Part shown: positions 8,968-17,307 of the stretch, piece by piece
Position numbering within the stretch: position 1 is the first letter of the stretch
Layout: each line of letters begins with the position of its first letter
Source of the DNA: PKWO01 sp036561005
GTDB lineage: Bacteria; Pseudomonadota; Gammaproteobacteria; Burkholderiales; Burkholderiaceae_D
Length of the DNA stretch: 64,000 bases
NCBI GenBank assembly: GCA_036561005.1
Contig: DATBQE010000140.1
Coordinates: forward strand, 62,001 to 126,000
Direction: 5' to 3'
Notes under the pieces: generated by a model
The model's input: only the letters and a program-made list of their open reading frames with translations
The model's database searches: none
Told to the model about the DNA's origin: nothing
Made by a program: the position numbers and the translations under genes

Positions 8968-10678
8968 GCAGGATCCAGTGAAAACAAAAACACACAACAT
9001 GATTCTTGATACCGCTAAGCCGCTGGTTGCGGCAATTTTGCTCGGCTACCAGCCGATCGTCGCGTTGGCTCAGGTCACGCCGCCCGGCGCAGGAACAATA
9101 TTGCAGCAAGTGCAGCCGGTCAAGCCGACAGTCCCGTCGTCGGTCGGAACAGGGTTGACAATCGAACGGGCCGGAGGTGTTCAGTCGCCGCCGAGTGCGC
9201 CGTTCCATGTCACGCGCATCGAAATTACGGGAAACACCAGTTTCGATACGGCGACGCTGCATGCGCTGGTAGCTGATGTCGAGGGCAAGGACATCGGGCT
9301 GGCCCAGCTCGGTGAAGCGGTCGATCGTATCAGCGACTATTACCACAACCACGGCTTCCCGTTGGCACGCGCCGTGATTCCTGCGCAATCGATTCGCGAT
9401 GGCGTGGTGCGTGTGATGGTGGTCGAAGCGCACTACGGCAAAATCGAAGTCGAGAACCATAGCCGCGCAAGCGACGCATTGCTGCAGCAAACGCTTGCGT
9501 CGCTTCAGGCGGGGCAGTCGGTGAGCCAGGCGCAACTCGATCACGCCTTGCTGCTGGTATCGGATATCCCAGGTGTCGTTGCCACTTCGGTGTTGAAGCC
9601 AGGTGACACCACCGGCACATCGGACCTGCTGGTTCAGGCAAACGCCACGGCCCCGTTTGCTGCCGGCGTGACGGTCGATAATTCCGGCAACCGCTTCACC
9701 GGCCGTACGCGCCTGGGTGCCAACCTCAGTGTGATCGATCCGCTGCAGCACGGCGACGTGCTTACTGTTTCGGCATTGACCAGCGGCAGCGACATGAATT
9801 ATGGCAGTTTGTCTTACGAAACACTGTTGAACGGACTTGGTACGCGCATCGGTGGCGCCTACTCCGCACTGCATTACACGCTCGGCGATACCCTCACGGC
9901 GCTCGACGGCCATGGCACTGCACAGGTGGCGAGTATCTGGATCAAGCACCCCTTCGTGCGCACGCGCGAAACGAATCTGTATGCGCAACTGCAATTCGAC
10001 AACAAACGACTCGACGACCAGATCGGCGCCAGCAATATCGATACCAAGCGGCACCTCGACAACTGGACCTTGAGCGTCAACGGCGACTGGCGGACTGCCG
10101 CGCTGGGCGGCGGCGTGGGAACCTGGGGCATCAGTATCTTGGAAGGGAAGGTCGACTTCGGTAATGTGTCGGCCCAGGTATCTGACGCCGCCACGGCCAA
10201 AACACAGGGCAATTTCAGCAAATGGAATGCCAATATCGCCTACCTGCAAAACCTGTCGCAGAGCAACGCGCTGTTTGTCAGCTTGTCGGGCCAGTCTTCG
10301 AACGGCAATCTTGATGCCTCGGAAAAAATGACTGCCGGCGGGCCCAACTCGGTGCGCGCCTACGACGTCGGCGTATTGTCGGGCGACACCGGTGTTTTCG
10401 GTTCGGCTGAGTTACGCCACGACTTCGGCCAACTATGGGCCGGCGATTGGCAGGTGCTCGGTTTCATCGACAGCGAACATATTACCGTCAACAAGAGTCC
10501 GTGGCTTGCCGGCAACAACAATGCAAGCCTGAGCGGTGCCGGCGTTGGCCTGAACTGGTTCGGCACTGATCAATGGCATGCCAAGTTGTTCGTTGCCACA
10601 CCGATAGGCGCGACACCGGAATTGGCCGGCAAGGAGAAATCGACCCGTGCCTGGGCGGAAATCGGCAAGAACTTCTAG
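8960..10678 (+). CDS. TpsB outer-membrane transporter (FhaC/ShlB/HecB family)
   Basis: Omp85-superfamily pore that recognises the TPS domain of the upstream exoprotein and exports it across the outer membrane. After a hydrophobic signal segment ending near ALAQV there is a proline-rich linker, a POTRA domain from about residue 80 (FHVTRIEITGNTSFDT), a second POTRA-like region, and a beta-barrel that runs to a C-terminal phenylalanine (EIGKNF), typical of outer-membrane proteins. The ATG at 8960 overlaps the end of the exoprotein gene. A GTG at 8978, preceded by aggatcca, gives a more compact signal peptide (n-region KTKTHN) and may be the true start. The tight coupling supports co-translation with its substrate. 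Confidence 0.92.
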   Translation: MNRQDPVKTKTHNMILDTAKPLVAAILLGYQPIVALAQVTPPGAGTILQQVQPVKPTVPSSVGTGLTIERAGGVQSPPSAPFHVTRIEITGNTSFDTATLHALVADVEGKDIGLAQLGEAVDRISDYYHNHGFPLARAVIPAQSIRDGVVRVMVVEAHYGKIEVENHSRASDALLQQTLASLQAGQSVSQAQLDHALLLVSDIPGVVATSVLKPGDTTGTSDLLVQANATAPFAAGVTVDNSGNRFTGRTRLGANLSVIDPLQHGDVLTVSALTSGSDMNYGSLSYETLLNGLGTRIGGAYSALHYTLGDTLTALDGHGTAQVASIWIKHPFVRTRETNLYAQLQFDNKRLDDQIGASNIDTKRHLDNWTLSVNGDWRTAALGGGVGTWGISILEGKVDFGNVSAQVSDAATAKTQGNFSKWNANIAYLQNLSQSNALFVSLSGQSSNGNLDASEKMTAGGPNSVRAYDVGVLSGDTGVFGSAELRHDFGQLWAGDWQVLGFIDSEHITVNKSPWLAGNNNASLSGAGVGLNWFGTDQWHAKLFVATPIGATPELAGKEKSTRAWAEIGKNF

Positions 10679-10730
10679 AGGCATTGTTAATGCGGGCCAT
10701 GCCTGCCGGCATTGCGCCGGCCGCCATGGG

Positions 10731-10772
10731 CCCCGCAGTCAGGGCCCCGCAGTCAGGGCTCCGCAGTCATGT
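10731..10772. repeat. Three 14-bp tandem units at the end of the CDF gene
   Basis: Two identical units (ccccgcagtcaggg) and a third diverged one (ctccgcagtcatgt) lie head to tail. The array spans the stop codon of the minus-strand CDF transporter gene, whose last codons are made of this unit. It looks like local slippage or duplication at the 3' end of the gene. Confidence 0.6.
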
Positions 10773-11685
10773 GAGGCAATTCGGCTTGCAGCGTCACATG
10801 GTCGATGCCGTGGCGCGCCAGCAGCATCGCCTTGATGGCGCGCAAGACGGTCGGCCATTCCTGCAAATCGCGCACTTCCACGTGGCCGATCAGGGCAGGC
10901 TGGCCTGGCGTCATTTCCCACACGTGCAAATCATGGACCGACAACACGCCGGTAATTTTCTCCAGCTCTTCTCCAACCTGGAGGTAGTCAATGCTGTGCG
11001 GCACGCCTTCCATCAGGAAGTGATACGACTCGCGCAGCACGCCGCTGGTTGATTTCAACAGCAACAGCGAGACGAATATCGACAATATCGGATCGGCGCG
11101 CAGCCAGCCTGTGTAAAAGATGATAGCGCCGGCCAGCAGCGCAGCAACCGATCCCAGCAAATCGCCCATCACGTGCACCATGGCGGCCTTGGTGTTAACG
11201 CTCTTCTGGTCGTGCGACAAGACCCACGCCACCAGCACATTGACCAGCAGGCCAATGCCGCCGACCACAATCACCATGCCGCCTTGCACCGGCTCGGGTC
11301 GGGCAAGCCGCTGCACTGCCTCGAATGCAATCCAGCCAATCACTGCCAGCATCACCAGGCCGTTGACGAAGGCGGCCAAGGCTTCTGCCCGGCCGAAGCC
11401 GAAGGAATGCCTGGGCGACGGCGGCCGCTTGGCGATGATCTGCGCAGCCAGGGCCAGACCTAATGCGATGGCATCGGTTACCATATGGCCTGCGTCCGAA
11501 ATCAGCGCCAGCGAATTCGACAGGAAGCCGGCGCCGACTTCGACGCCGGCAAAGCCCAGCGTGAGGGCCAGCGACCAGCCGAGCACTTTCTGGCTGCGGT
11601 TTTCAACCACGTGATGATGCTTGGCGTCGCCAGCCCGGTGGGCATGCAAATGATTGGTTGCTTCTGGGTTTGTCTTGGTCGGCAT
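10753..11685 (-). CDS. Cation diffusion facilitator family metal exporter
   Basis: Inner-membrane proton-coupled exporter of divalent metals, most likely zinc (CzcD/ZitB-like). From the ATG at 11685 it has a short histidine-rich head (HLHAH, KHHH), six membrane segments, the metal-site motif DAGHMVTD in helix 2 and the matching HVMGDLLGS in helix 5, and a C-terminal cytoplasmic domain (VHDLHVWEMTPGQ) that binds metal and dimerises. The length of about 310 aa is normal. The frame stays open upstream to 11880, but that extension would run into the divergent isomerase gene and lacks family similarity. Divergently transcribed from the next gene across 106 bp. Confidence 0.9.
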   Translation of the reverse strand: MPTKTNPEATNHLHAHRAGDAKHHHVVENRSQKVLGWSLALTLGFAGVEVGAGFLSNSLALISDAGHMVTDAIALGLALAAQIIAKRPPSPRHSFGFGRAEALAAFVNGLVMLAVIGWIAFEAVQRLARPEPVQGGMVIVVGGIGLLVNVLVAWVLSHDQKSVNTKAAMVHVMGDLLGSVAALLAGAIIFYTGWLRADPILSIFVSLLLLKSTSGVLRESYHFLMEGVPHSIDYLQVGEELEKITGVLSVHDLHVWEMTPGQPALIGHVEVRDLQEWPTVLRAIKAMLLARHGIDHVTLQAELPHMTAEP

Positions 11686-11791
11686 GCAGTACGCTGTAAA
11701 GGGCAGAAACGACAAGCGCGAGAGCGTCGTGCCGCCATTGGGAATAAATACCGAGTTTACCGGAAATCGTGCCTCTCCGAATTTAATTGCC

Positions 11792-12592
11792 ATGCCAAAA
11801 TTTGCCGCCAATCTGTCGATGATGTATAACGAGGTCGACTTCCTCGATCGCTTCGCCGCCGCCGCCGCAGACGGCTTCAAAGGCGTCGAATTTCTTTTTC
11901 CCTACAGCCACCTGGCTGGCGACATCCGCTCGCGCCTTGACCAGCATGGCCTGACGCAGGCCCTGTTCAATTGCCCGCCCGGCGACTGGGCTGGCGGCGA
12001 GCGCGGCATCGCCTGCCAGCCCGGCCGCGAAGACGAGTTCCGGCGCGGCATGGAGCGCGCGCTCGGCTATGCCCGCGTGCTCGGCAACAAATGCCTGCAC
12101 GTGATGGCCGGCCTGGTGCAGCCGGGGCAGGACAGGGCGCATCTCGAAGTGGTATACCTGCAAAACCTCGCCTATGCGGCAGAATTGGCCGCCAGGGACG
12201 GCATCACCATCGTCATTGAACCGATCAACCAGCGCGACATGCCAGGTTATTTCCTCAGCCGGCAGGATGAAGCGCACAGCATTTGCCAACTGGTCGGCGC
12301 GGCCAACCTGAAGGTGTTATTCGATCTTTATCATTGCCAGATCGCCGAAGGCGACCTCGCGACCAAATTGAAGCAGTACTTGCCCGGCATCGCCCATATG
12401 CAGATTGCCGGCGTGCCGGGACGGCACGAACCGAACGTCGGCGAGATCAACTACCCCTACCTGTTCAGTTTGATGGACGATCTCGCTTATCAGGGCTGGG
12501 TCGGCTGCGAATATCGCCCCAAGGGTGACACATCGACCGGCCTTTCCTGGATCAACGCATGGCTGCTCAGCCAGCAGCACGAAGGGCGGTAA
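11792..12592 (+). CDS. hyi: Hydroxypyruvate isomerase
   Basis: TIM-barrel enzyme of the AP-endonuclease-2-like sugar isomerase superfamily that interconverts hydroxypyruvate and tartronate semialdehyde in glyoxylate metabolism. Family signatures are MPKFAANLSMMY at the start, the metal-ligand segment VIEPINQRDMPGYF, LFDLYHCQ, HMQIAGVPGRHEP and the end motif EYRPKGDTSTGLSW. The length of 266 aa is typical. The frame is open further upstream, but the protein similarity starts at the ATG at 11792. It is followed by a gap and the tRNA-Val gene; no glyoxylate carboligase is seen nearby. Confidence 0.9.
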   Translation: MPKFAANLSMMYNEVDFLDRFAAAAADGFKGVEFLFPYSHLAGDIRSRLDQHGLTQALFNCPPGDWAGGERGIACQPGREDEFRRGMERALGYARVLGNKCLHVMAGLVQPGQDRAHLEVVYLQNLAYAAELAARDGITIVIEPINQRDMPGYFLSRQDEAHSICQLVGAANLKVLFDLYHCQIAEGDLATKLKQYLPGIAHMQIAGVPGRHEPNVGEINYPYLFSLMDDLAYQGWVGCEYRPKGDTSTGLSWINAWLLSQQHEGR

Positions 12593-12692
12593 GGAGCCCG
12601 TGAGGGGCCTGCAAAGGGGGCGGTAATTCGTGCCTCGCTTGCGGTTATGCAAAATTTTTGCCGAGGGGCTAGCAAAGCGCAAAAAATGCCGT

Positions 12693-12698
12693 TATAAT
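12693..12698 (+). promoter_or_regulatory. -10 element of the tRNA-Val promoter
   Basis: A perfect TATAAT lies 11 bases before the 5' end of the tRNA. The hexamer 17 bases further upstream (tagcaa) is a poor -35 match, so recognition may rely on the -10 box. Confidence 0.6.
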
Positions 12699-12709
12699 CT
12701 CGCTTCTTT

Positions 12710-12786
12710 AGGCGCGTAGCTCAGCTGGTTAGAGCACTACCTTGACATGGTAGGGGTCGTTGGTTCGAGTCCAATCGTGCCTACCA
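12710..12786 (+). tRNA. tRNA-Val (GAC)
   Basis: The 77-nt sequence folds into a full cloverleaf: the acceptor stem AGGCGCG pairs with CGTGCCT (one G-U pair), the D arm is GCTC...GAGC, and the anticodon stem CTACC/GGTAG encloses the loop TTGACAT with anticodon GAC. The T arm contains GGTTCGAGTCC, and an encoded CCA ends the gene. Confidence 0.97.
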
Positions 12787-13144
12787 AGAATTCTCTTTGT
12801 TTTCAGTAACTTGGACGGATTTTTGGTTTATCCTGGAACATTCGGGGAAATTGTCCCCGAAGGCTTCCTCAAAAGCTTTCTCAAAAACGTTATCACCCCC
12901 AAACAGGATCGTTAAATCGCGCTCTGTGTGACTTGTTGCGCTCGCGTGCAATCAGTAGCCATTTTGCGCACTCCCGTATGGCGTCGCCAGAGCTTTCGAA
13001 CTGGTGGTCTTGCCGTTTGCGCGCGTACACTCAATCCGTCGAATTTGATCCATATCAAGATTCCTTCCTCGCATCCCAAGCAATATATGTGCAATCAGAC
13101 CGCACTGCCACGGTTGGCAGCTTGCATGTTCCGGAGGCGCATTG
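12787..13144. other. Gap between tRNA-Val and the LOG operon
   Basis: These 358 bases hold no gene I can support. They contain an FNR-type site (13045-13058) and, at the expected distance, an AT-rich caatatat (13081-13088), so the right part is the promoter of the following operon. The left part, just after the tRNA, has T-runs but no clear terminator hairpin. Confidence 0.6.
13045..13058 (+). promoter_or_regulatory. FNR-type binding site before the LOG operon
   Basis: TTGATCCATATCAA matches the FNR/ANR consensus TTGAT-N4-ATCAA perfectly. A -10-like caatat begins 22 bases after it, which would place the site near -41.5, the class II activator position. The start codon is 87 bases downstream of the site. 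The identical 14-mer occurs at 21945. Confidence 0.8.
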
Positions 13145-14143
13145 ATGAAGCAAAAGTCAGGCACGGCATCACCCCCGCAGATTCCTGTGCCGCCTCACCC
13201 GCAGCATCGGCGGGAAAGCTTGCCGTCAGCCCAGCCCAAGCCGGTGGACGAAGATCCGCAGGTGGCCGATCGCGTGCAATTGATCCTCGACAATTTCAGC
13301 TACAAGCAAGCTGATCGCGACGTCAATTTCCTCAACACCGACGCGCTGCGCGGTGTGCGTCTGCAAATCGATTATCAGAAAGCCGAGCTTTTGCTCGAAC
13401 AGCACAACATCAAGCACACGATCGTGGTCTTCGGCAGCACGCGCATAGCGGAGCCCGGTGCGGCGCGAGCGCGCGAACAAAAGGCGCGTGAACAACTCGC
13501 GCTGGAGCCGGGCAACGCCGAATTCCAGGACCGAGTTGCGATTGCCGAACGGATCACCGCGAAAAGTCATTTTTACGATATGGCGCGCGATTTCGCGCGA
13601 ATGGTCGGGAAGGCCAGCCAGCGTCTGGCCGACGGCGAACTGGCAATCATGACTGGCGGCGGTCCGGGCCTGATGGAGGCCGCCAATCGCGGCGCGTGGG
13701 ATGTAGGCAGCAAGTCTATCGGCTTGAACATCAGCCTGCCCCATGAGCAATTTCCCAATCCCTATATCACGCCGGGATTGTGCTTTCAGTTCCACTATTT
13801 TGCTCTGAGAAAACTGCACTTCCTGCTCCGCACGAAGGCACTTGTGGCCTTCCCCGGCGGCTATGGCACATTTGACGAATTGTTTGAAACCCTGACCCTG
13901 GTGCAGACGCGCAAGATCAAGCCGGTGCCGATTATCCTTGTCGGCAGGCAGTACTGGCAACGCGTATTCGATCTTGACTTCATGATCGAGGAAGGCGTGA
14001 TCGACGCCGAGGATCGCGATCTGTTCTGGTACGCAGAAACGGCGCAAGAGATATGGGACGGCATTGTGGCCTGGCACGATCTCAATGGAGAACCGCTGCT
14101 GCCCGAGGCGGCATTGCGCGCCGACTCGGTCGACAACATATGA
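13145..14143 (+). CDS. LOG family protein (Rossmann-fold nucleotide hydrolase type)
   Basis: The central part has the LOG/lysine-decarboxylase-like signatures: VVFGSTR, the MTGGGPGLMEAANRGA loop, and PGGYGTFDELFETLT with its catalytic glutamate. Family members studied as LOG enzymes release the base from nucleoside 5'-monophosphates such as cytokinin precursors; in bacteria the physiological substrate is often unclear. At 332 aa it is longer than the roughly 190-aa short LOG type, with an N-terminal helical extension. The ATG at 13145 has ggagg seven bases upstream. It is the first gene of a probable operon with the beta-CASP hydrolase, cbpA and cbpM, behind an FNR-type promoter. Confidence 0.85.
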   Translation: MKQKSGTASPPQIPVPPHPQHRRESLPSAQPKPVDEDPQVADRVQLILDNFSYKQADRDVNFLNTDALRGVRLQIDYQKAELLLEQHNIKHTIVVFGSTRIAEPGAARAREQKAREQLALEPGNAEFQDRVAIAERITAKSHFYDMARDFARMVGKASQRLADGELAIMTGGGPGLMEAANRGAWDVGSKSIGLNISLPHEQFPNPYITPGLCFQFHYFALRKLHFLLRTKALVAFPGGYGTFDELFETLTLVQTRKIKPVPIILVGRQYWQRVFDLDFMIEEGVIDAEDRDLFWYAETAQEIWDGIVAWHDLNGEPLLPEAALRADSVDNI

Positions 14144-14165
14144 GTGCGGGAATGCGTGCACCAAC

Positions 14166-14248
14166 GCGAACGATATTGCGAACGAACGCGCGAACGACAA
14201 TGCGAACGACAGCGCGAACGACAATGCGAACGACAGCGCAACGACAAC
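14166..14248 (+). repeat. 12-bp tandem repeat between LOG and metallo-hydrolase genes
   Basis: Six consecutive 12-bp units (14166-14237) share gcgaacga and end in tatt, acgc, caat, cagc, caat, cagc; a truncated, degenerate copy follows. Units 3-6 form a 24-bp higher-order repeat. The array lies in the 126-bp spacer between two operon genes and ends shortly before the ribosome site of the next gene. Confidence 0.85.
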
Positions 14249-14269
14249 AAAGGCACTTGCGAGGACAAC

Positions 14270-15664
14270 ATGAAAATTTCTTTTCACGGGGCTGATCGCA
14301 GTGTGACCGGCTCCTGCCATCTGCTGGAATGCAACGGTCTTAAAATTTTGATCGATTGCGGGCTTTATCAGGGGGGACGCGAGAGCGAGGAAGAAAATGC
14401 CGAACCGTTCGGCTTCGAGCCGGCATCGATCGATTTCCTGTTGCTGACGCACGCGCATCTCGATCATTGCGGTCGCATACCTCTGTTATACAAACGTGGT
14501 TTTCGCGGCGAAATTGTCACGACTTCGGCGTCGCGCGAGTTGGCGCGGCTGGTTTTGTTGGATTCCGCGCACTTGCAGGAGGAAGAAGCCAAGTACCGCG
14601 CGCGCAAGGCGGCGCGCCACGGCAAGGAGCGTGAATTTGCCGGACCCCTGTACACCGTGGCGGACACGCTCAACTGTTTCGATGCCTTCGGACGCAAGGC
14701 GCAGTTCGACGTTCCGCTTCAGTTGGCACCGGGGGTAGGTGCGACCTTTTCCGATGCCGGGCATATTCTCGGCTCGGCCAGCATTTTGTTCGAACTGGAA
14801 GAAGCCGGAAAGCGCCGTCGCGTGCTGTTTTCCGGCGATATCGGCAGCCCGGGGCATCCACTGCTGCGTGCCGCCCGACCCGCTTCCGACTGCAACGTTG
14901 TCGTCATGGAGACCACCTATGGCGACCGTCTGCACAAGCCGCTTGAACCATCGGTGAAGGAACTGTATCAAGCCATCAATGACACCTTTCGCCGCGGCGG
15001 CAATGTGATCATTCCGACGTTTGCGCTCGAGCGCGCGCAGGAGTTGTTGTACTTTCTGCGTGTCGGCGCGGAAAGTAATGCCATTCCCGCCTCAACCCAG
15101 GTATTTCTCGATTCGCCCATGGCAATTTCGGCCACCGAAATTTTCGAACGCCACACCGATTGCTACGCGCCCGAAGCAGCCGCCATGTTCGAGCAGGGCA
15201 AGGACCCGTTTCATTTGAAGAATCTGCACTACGTGCACGACGCTTCCGATTCGATGGCCTTGAACCGCATCAGTGCGGGCGCGATCATCATGGCGGGCGC
15301 CGGCATGTGCACCGGCGGCAGGGTGCGTCACCACCTCAAACACAATCTCTGGCGCCGCGAGTGCAGTATTGTTTTTGTCGGTTTTGCGGCAAAGGGCACG
15401 CTGGCGCGGCAAATCATCGACGGAGCGAGAGAGGTCAAGATATTCGGCGAAGACATTCCGGTGCACGCGACGATCTGCACCATCAACGGATTTTCGGCGC
15501 ATGCCGATCAAAAGGAATTGCTCGATTGGCAAAGACGTTGCGGTAATCCGGACCGCACTTTCCTCGTGCATGGCGAGCAAGGCACCATGAAGAGCTTCGC
15601 CGCGCTGTTGAATGAACCGGCCGCCGTCACCATGCCCGATTTGAACGAAAGCTTTGAGATCTGA
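14270..15664 (+). CDS. MBL-fold beta-CASP RNA-processing-type metallo-hydrolase
   Basis: Metallo-beta-lactamase-fold protein with an RNA-specificity (beta-CASP) domain, related to CPSF-73 and archaeal or bacterial RNA-processing nucleases. Zinc ligands are visible: THAHLDHCGR, the SDAGHILGSAS histidine, and SGDIGSPGHP. Beta-CASP motifs follow: RAQELLYF, DSPMAISATEIF, MAGAGMCTGGR, and SAHADQKELL with the final VHGE. The ATG at 14270 has gagg upstream and starts the typical sequence MKISFHGADRSVTGSCH. The frame continues upstream through the 12-bp repeat, but that part gives only arginine/glutamate/cysteine-rich low-complexity sequence. Likely substrate RNA, not shown for this subfamily. Confidence 0.9.
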   Translation: MKISFHGADRSVTGSCHLLECNGLKILIDCGLYQGGRESEEENAEPFGFEPASIDFLLLTHAHLDHCGRIPLLYKRGFRGEIVTTSASRELARLVLLDSAHLQEEEAKYRARKAARHGKEREFAGPLYTVADTLNCFDAFGRKAQFDVPLQLAPGVGATFSDAGHILGSASILFELEEAGKRRRVLFSGDIGSPGHPLLRAARPASDCNVVVMETTYGDRLHKPLEPSVKELYQAINDTFRRGGNVIIPTFALERAQELLYFLRVGAESNAIPASTQVFLDSPMAISATEIFERHTDCYAPEAAAMFEQGKDPFHLKNLHYVHDASDSMALNRISAGAIIMAGAGMCTGGRVRHHLKHNLWRRECSIVFVGFAAKGTLARQIIDGAREVKIFGEDIPVHATICTINGFSAHADQKELLDWQRRCGNPDRTFLVHGEQGTMKSFAALLNEPAAVTMPDLNESFEI

Positions 15665-15730
15665 TCAAACGGAACAGTCCCAAGGGCAACCGTTGTGATG
15701 TTGCCCGACGTAACCCAGGAAGGAAAACAG

Positions 15731-16669
15731 GTGGAATTCAAGGACTATTACCAGATTCTCGGTGTTGAGCGCGATGCAACGGCTGAGCAGATCAAGAAGG
15801 CCTTCCGCAAGCTTGCACGCAAGTATCACCCTGACGTCTCGAAAGAGCCGAATGCGGAAGCACGCATGAAGGAAATCAACGAGGCCAATGCCGTACTGTC
15901 CGATCCGGAAAAGCGTGCCGCCTACGACAACCTTGGCAATGCGGGCAGCGACGGGCGGGATTTCCATCCACCTCCTGGTTGGGACGCCGGGTTCGAGTTT
16001 TCCGATCATGGACAGGGCGGTGCACATTCTGCGGAATTCAGCGACTTCTTTTCCGAACTGTTCGGAAGAACCATGCGACAAGAAGGGCGCCATCGCGGAC
16101 CGCCGGCCCGCGGGCGCGGCGAAGATCACCACGCCAAGGTCATGCTCGATCTCGAGGACAGCTATCGCGGCGCAAGCCGCATGTTATCCCTGCGTATGCC
16201 CCGTCTCGATAGCGAAGGCCATATGGTGCTGGCCGAACACACTCTGGAAGTGCGCATACCGGTCGGCGTTCACGATGGTCAATTGATCCGCTTGTCGGGG
16301 CAGGGCGGCCCGAGCGTGCATGGCGGCGAAGCCGGCGACCTTTATCTGGAAGTCCATTTCAAGCCACATCCGCGTTTTCGTGTCGAGGGACGCGAGGTCT
16401 ACGCCAGTTTGCCGGTTGCGCCGTGGGAAGCGGCCCTGGGTGCAGACGTCAATGCGCCGCTTCCGAACAGCACGGTGCAGGTGCACATTCCGGCAGGCTC
16501 GCAGACCGGGCGCAAGCTGCGTCTCAAAGGACAGGGCATACCCGGCACGCCGCCCGGCGACCTGTACCTGTTGCTTGAGGTTGTATTGCCGCCGGCCACG
16601 AGCACCAAGGCGCGCGAGCTTTATGAGGAAATGGCACGCGAGATGGCCTTCAACCCGAGAGGAGTGTAA
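15731..16669 (+). CDS. cbpA: DnaJ-type co-chaperone, curved DNA-binding protein CbpA
   Basis: The J domain is residues 1-70 (FKDYYQILGVERDAT, with the HPD motif in YHPDVSKEP). A Gly/Phe-rich linker and two DnaJ C-terminal substrate-binding domains follow; there is no zinc-finger domain. This is the CbpA layout: a DnaK partner that also binds curved DNA in E. coli. I place the start at the GTG at 15731, which matches the family N-terminus and has aggaagga upstream, rather than at an earlier GTG (15695) or ATG (15698). CbpM lies three bases downstream, which supports the name. Confidence 0.92.
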   Translation: MEFKDYYQILGVERDATAEQIKKAFRKLARKYHPDVSKEPNAEARMKEINEANAVLSDPEKRAAYDNLGNAGSDGRDFHPPPGWDAGFEFSDHGQGGAHSAEFSDFFSELFGRTMRQEGRHRGPPARGRGEDHHAKVMLDLEDSYRGASRMLSLRMPRLDSEGHMVLAEHTLEVRIPVGVHDGQLIRLSGQGGPSVHGGEAGDLYLEVHFKPHPRFRVEGREVYASLPVAPWEAALGADVNAPLPNSTVQVHIPAGSQTGRKLRLKGQGIPGTPPGDLYLLLEVVLPPATSTKARELYEEMAREMAFNPRGV

Positions 16670-16672
16670 GAC

Positions 16673-16984
16673 ATGTCACAAGAAACCACGGCGGTCGTCG
16701 TTGATCAGGCGCGCCTTTCCATTGAAGAGCTGAGCGTGAGTTGCGCCGTCGGCGGGGACTGGGTAATTGAACATGTCCAAGCTGGCGTGCTGCTCAACGA
16801 CTCTGTTGCAGGCGGCGACACTTGGACATTCTCTGGCCAGGATCTGCGCCGCGCGCGTCGTCTTCTTGAGCTGGAACGCACCTTCGATGCGGTTCCGGAA
16901 CTGGCCGGCCTGGTGGTCGATTTGCTTGAAGAAAGGGAACGTCTGCGTGCGCGGCTCTTGCGTGCCGGATTGACGCCGGATTGA
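16673..16984 (+). CDS. cbpM: Chaperone modulator CbpM
   Basis: This 103-aa protein follows cbpA directly, as in other bacteria where CbpM inhibits the CbpA J domain. It has the short MerR-HTH-like region (SIEELSVSCAV...DWVIEHVQAGVL) and the C-terminal leucine/arginine-rich helix (LLEERERLRARL). The gene is last in the LOG/hydrolase/cbpA/cbpM run. Confidence 0.85.
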   Translation: MSQETTAVVVDQARLSIEELSVSCAVGGDWVIEHVQAGVLLNDSVAGGDTWTFSGQDLRRARRLLELERTFDAVPELAGLVVDLLEERERLRARLLRAGLTPD

Positions 16985-17307
16985 TCTCGGATTAATCCCG
17001 GATTGATGGAGGCCGCCTTTTTCGACAGCATTGCCACCGGAGCCGGCGTCGAATCCGGGAATAATTTCGAGATGCAACAATCGCGTATCGCATTCGCGAT
17101 GCGCGCCTAACCCGTTGAATCCATTCAATTTTTCTTGCTCTCTCGTGACTTGGAGATAGCGCAATGGCAGGCGGGACATACTGTTCGCAGCGCTGATAAA
17201 CTCGCTCCGAGCCTTGTAAGTCGGTTAATATTTCATTTCGAGGCAAAAGAGCGTTGGATGCTGTCAAGCGTCACGTTTTTTCACGTTCAAACTGGACATT
17301 CATTTCC
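16985..17307. other. Gap before the sensor kinase cascade
   Basis: These 323 bases hold no supported gene. The sequence ggattaatcccggattgatgg shortly after cbpM is an imperfect direct repeat. No FNR-type site or clear terminator is seen. A TTG-initiated extension of the kinase could start at 17254. Confidence 0.4.

Noticed and set aside
6478..9000. Very long open frame on the minus strand (about 840 codons) inside the exoprotein gene
   Set aside because: It is antisense to the repeat array; the repeated codon pattern lacks stops in that frame. The product is low-complexity (Gly, Arg, Ala, Val, Asp) with no domain. The same applies to the frames at 5134-6351 and 2278-3486.
10681..10730. Hairpin gccggc / gccggc after the transporter gene
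   Set aside because: Short stem with no T-tract; not enough for a terminator between the convergent genes.
14144..14269. Possible N-terminal extension of the metallo-hydrolase through the 12-bp repeat
   Set aside because: The extension is Arg/Glu/Gln/Cys low complexity, the family sequence starts at the ATG at 14270, and that ATG has its own ribosome site.
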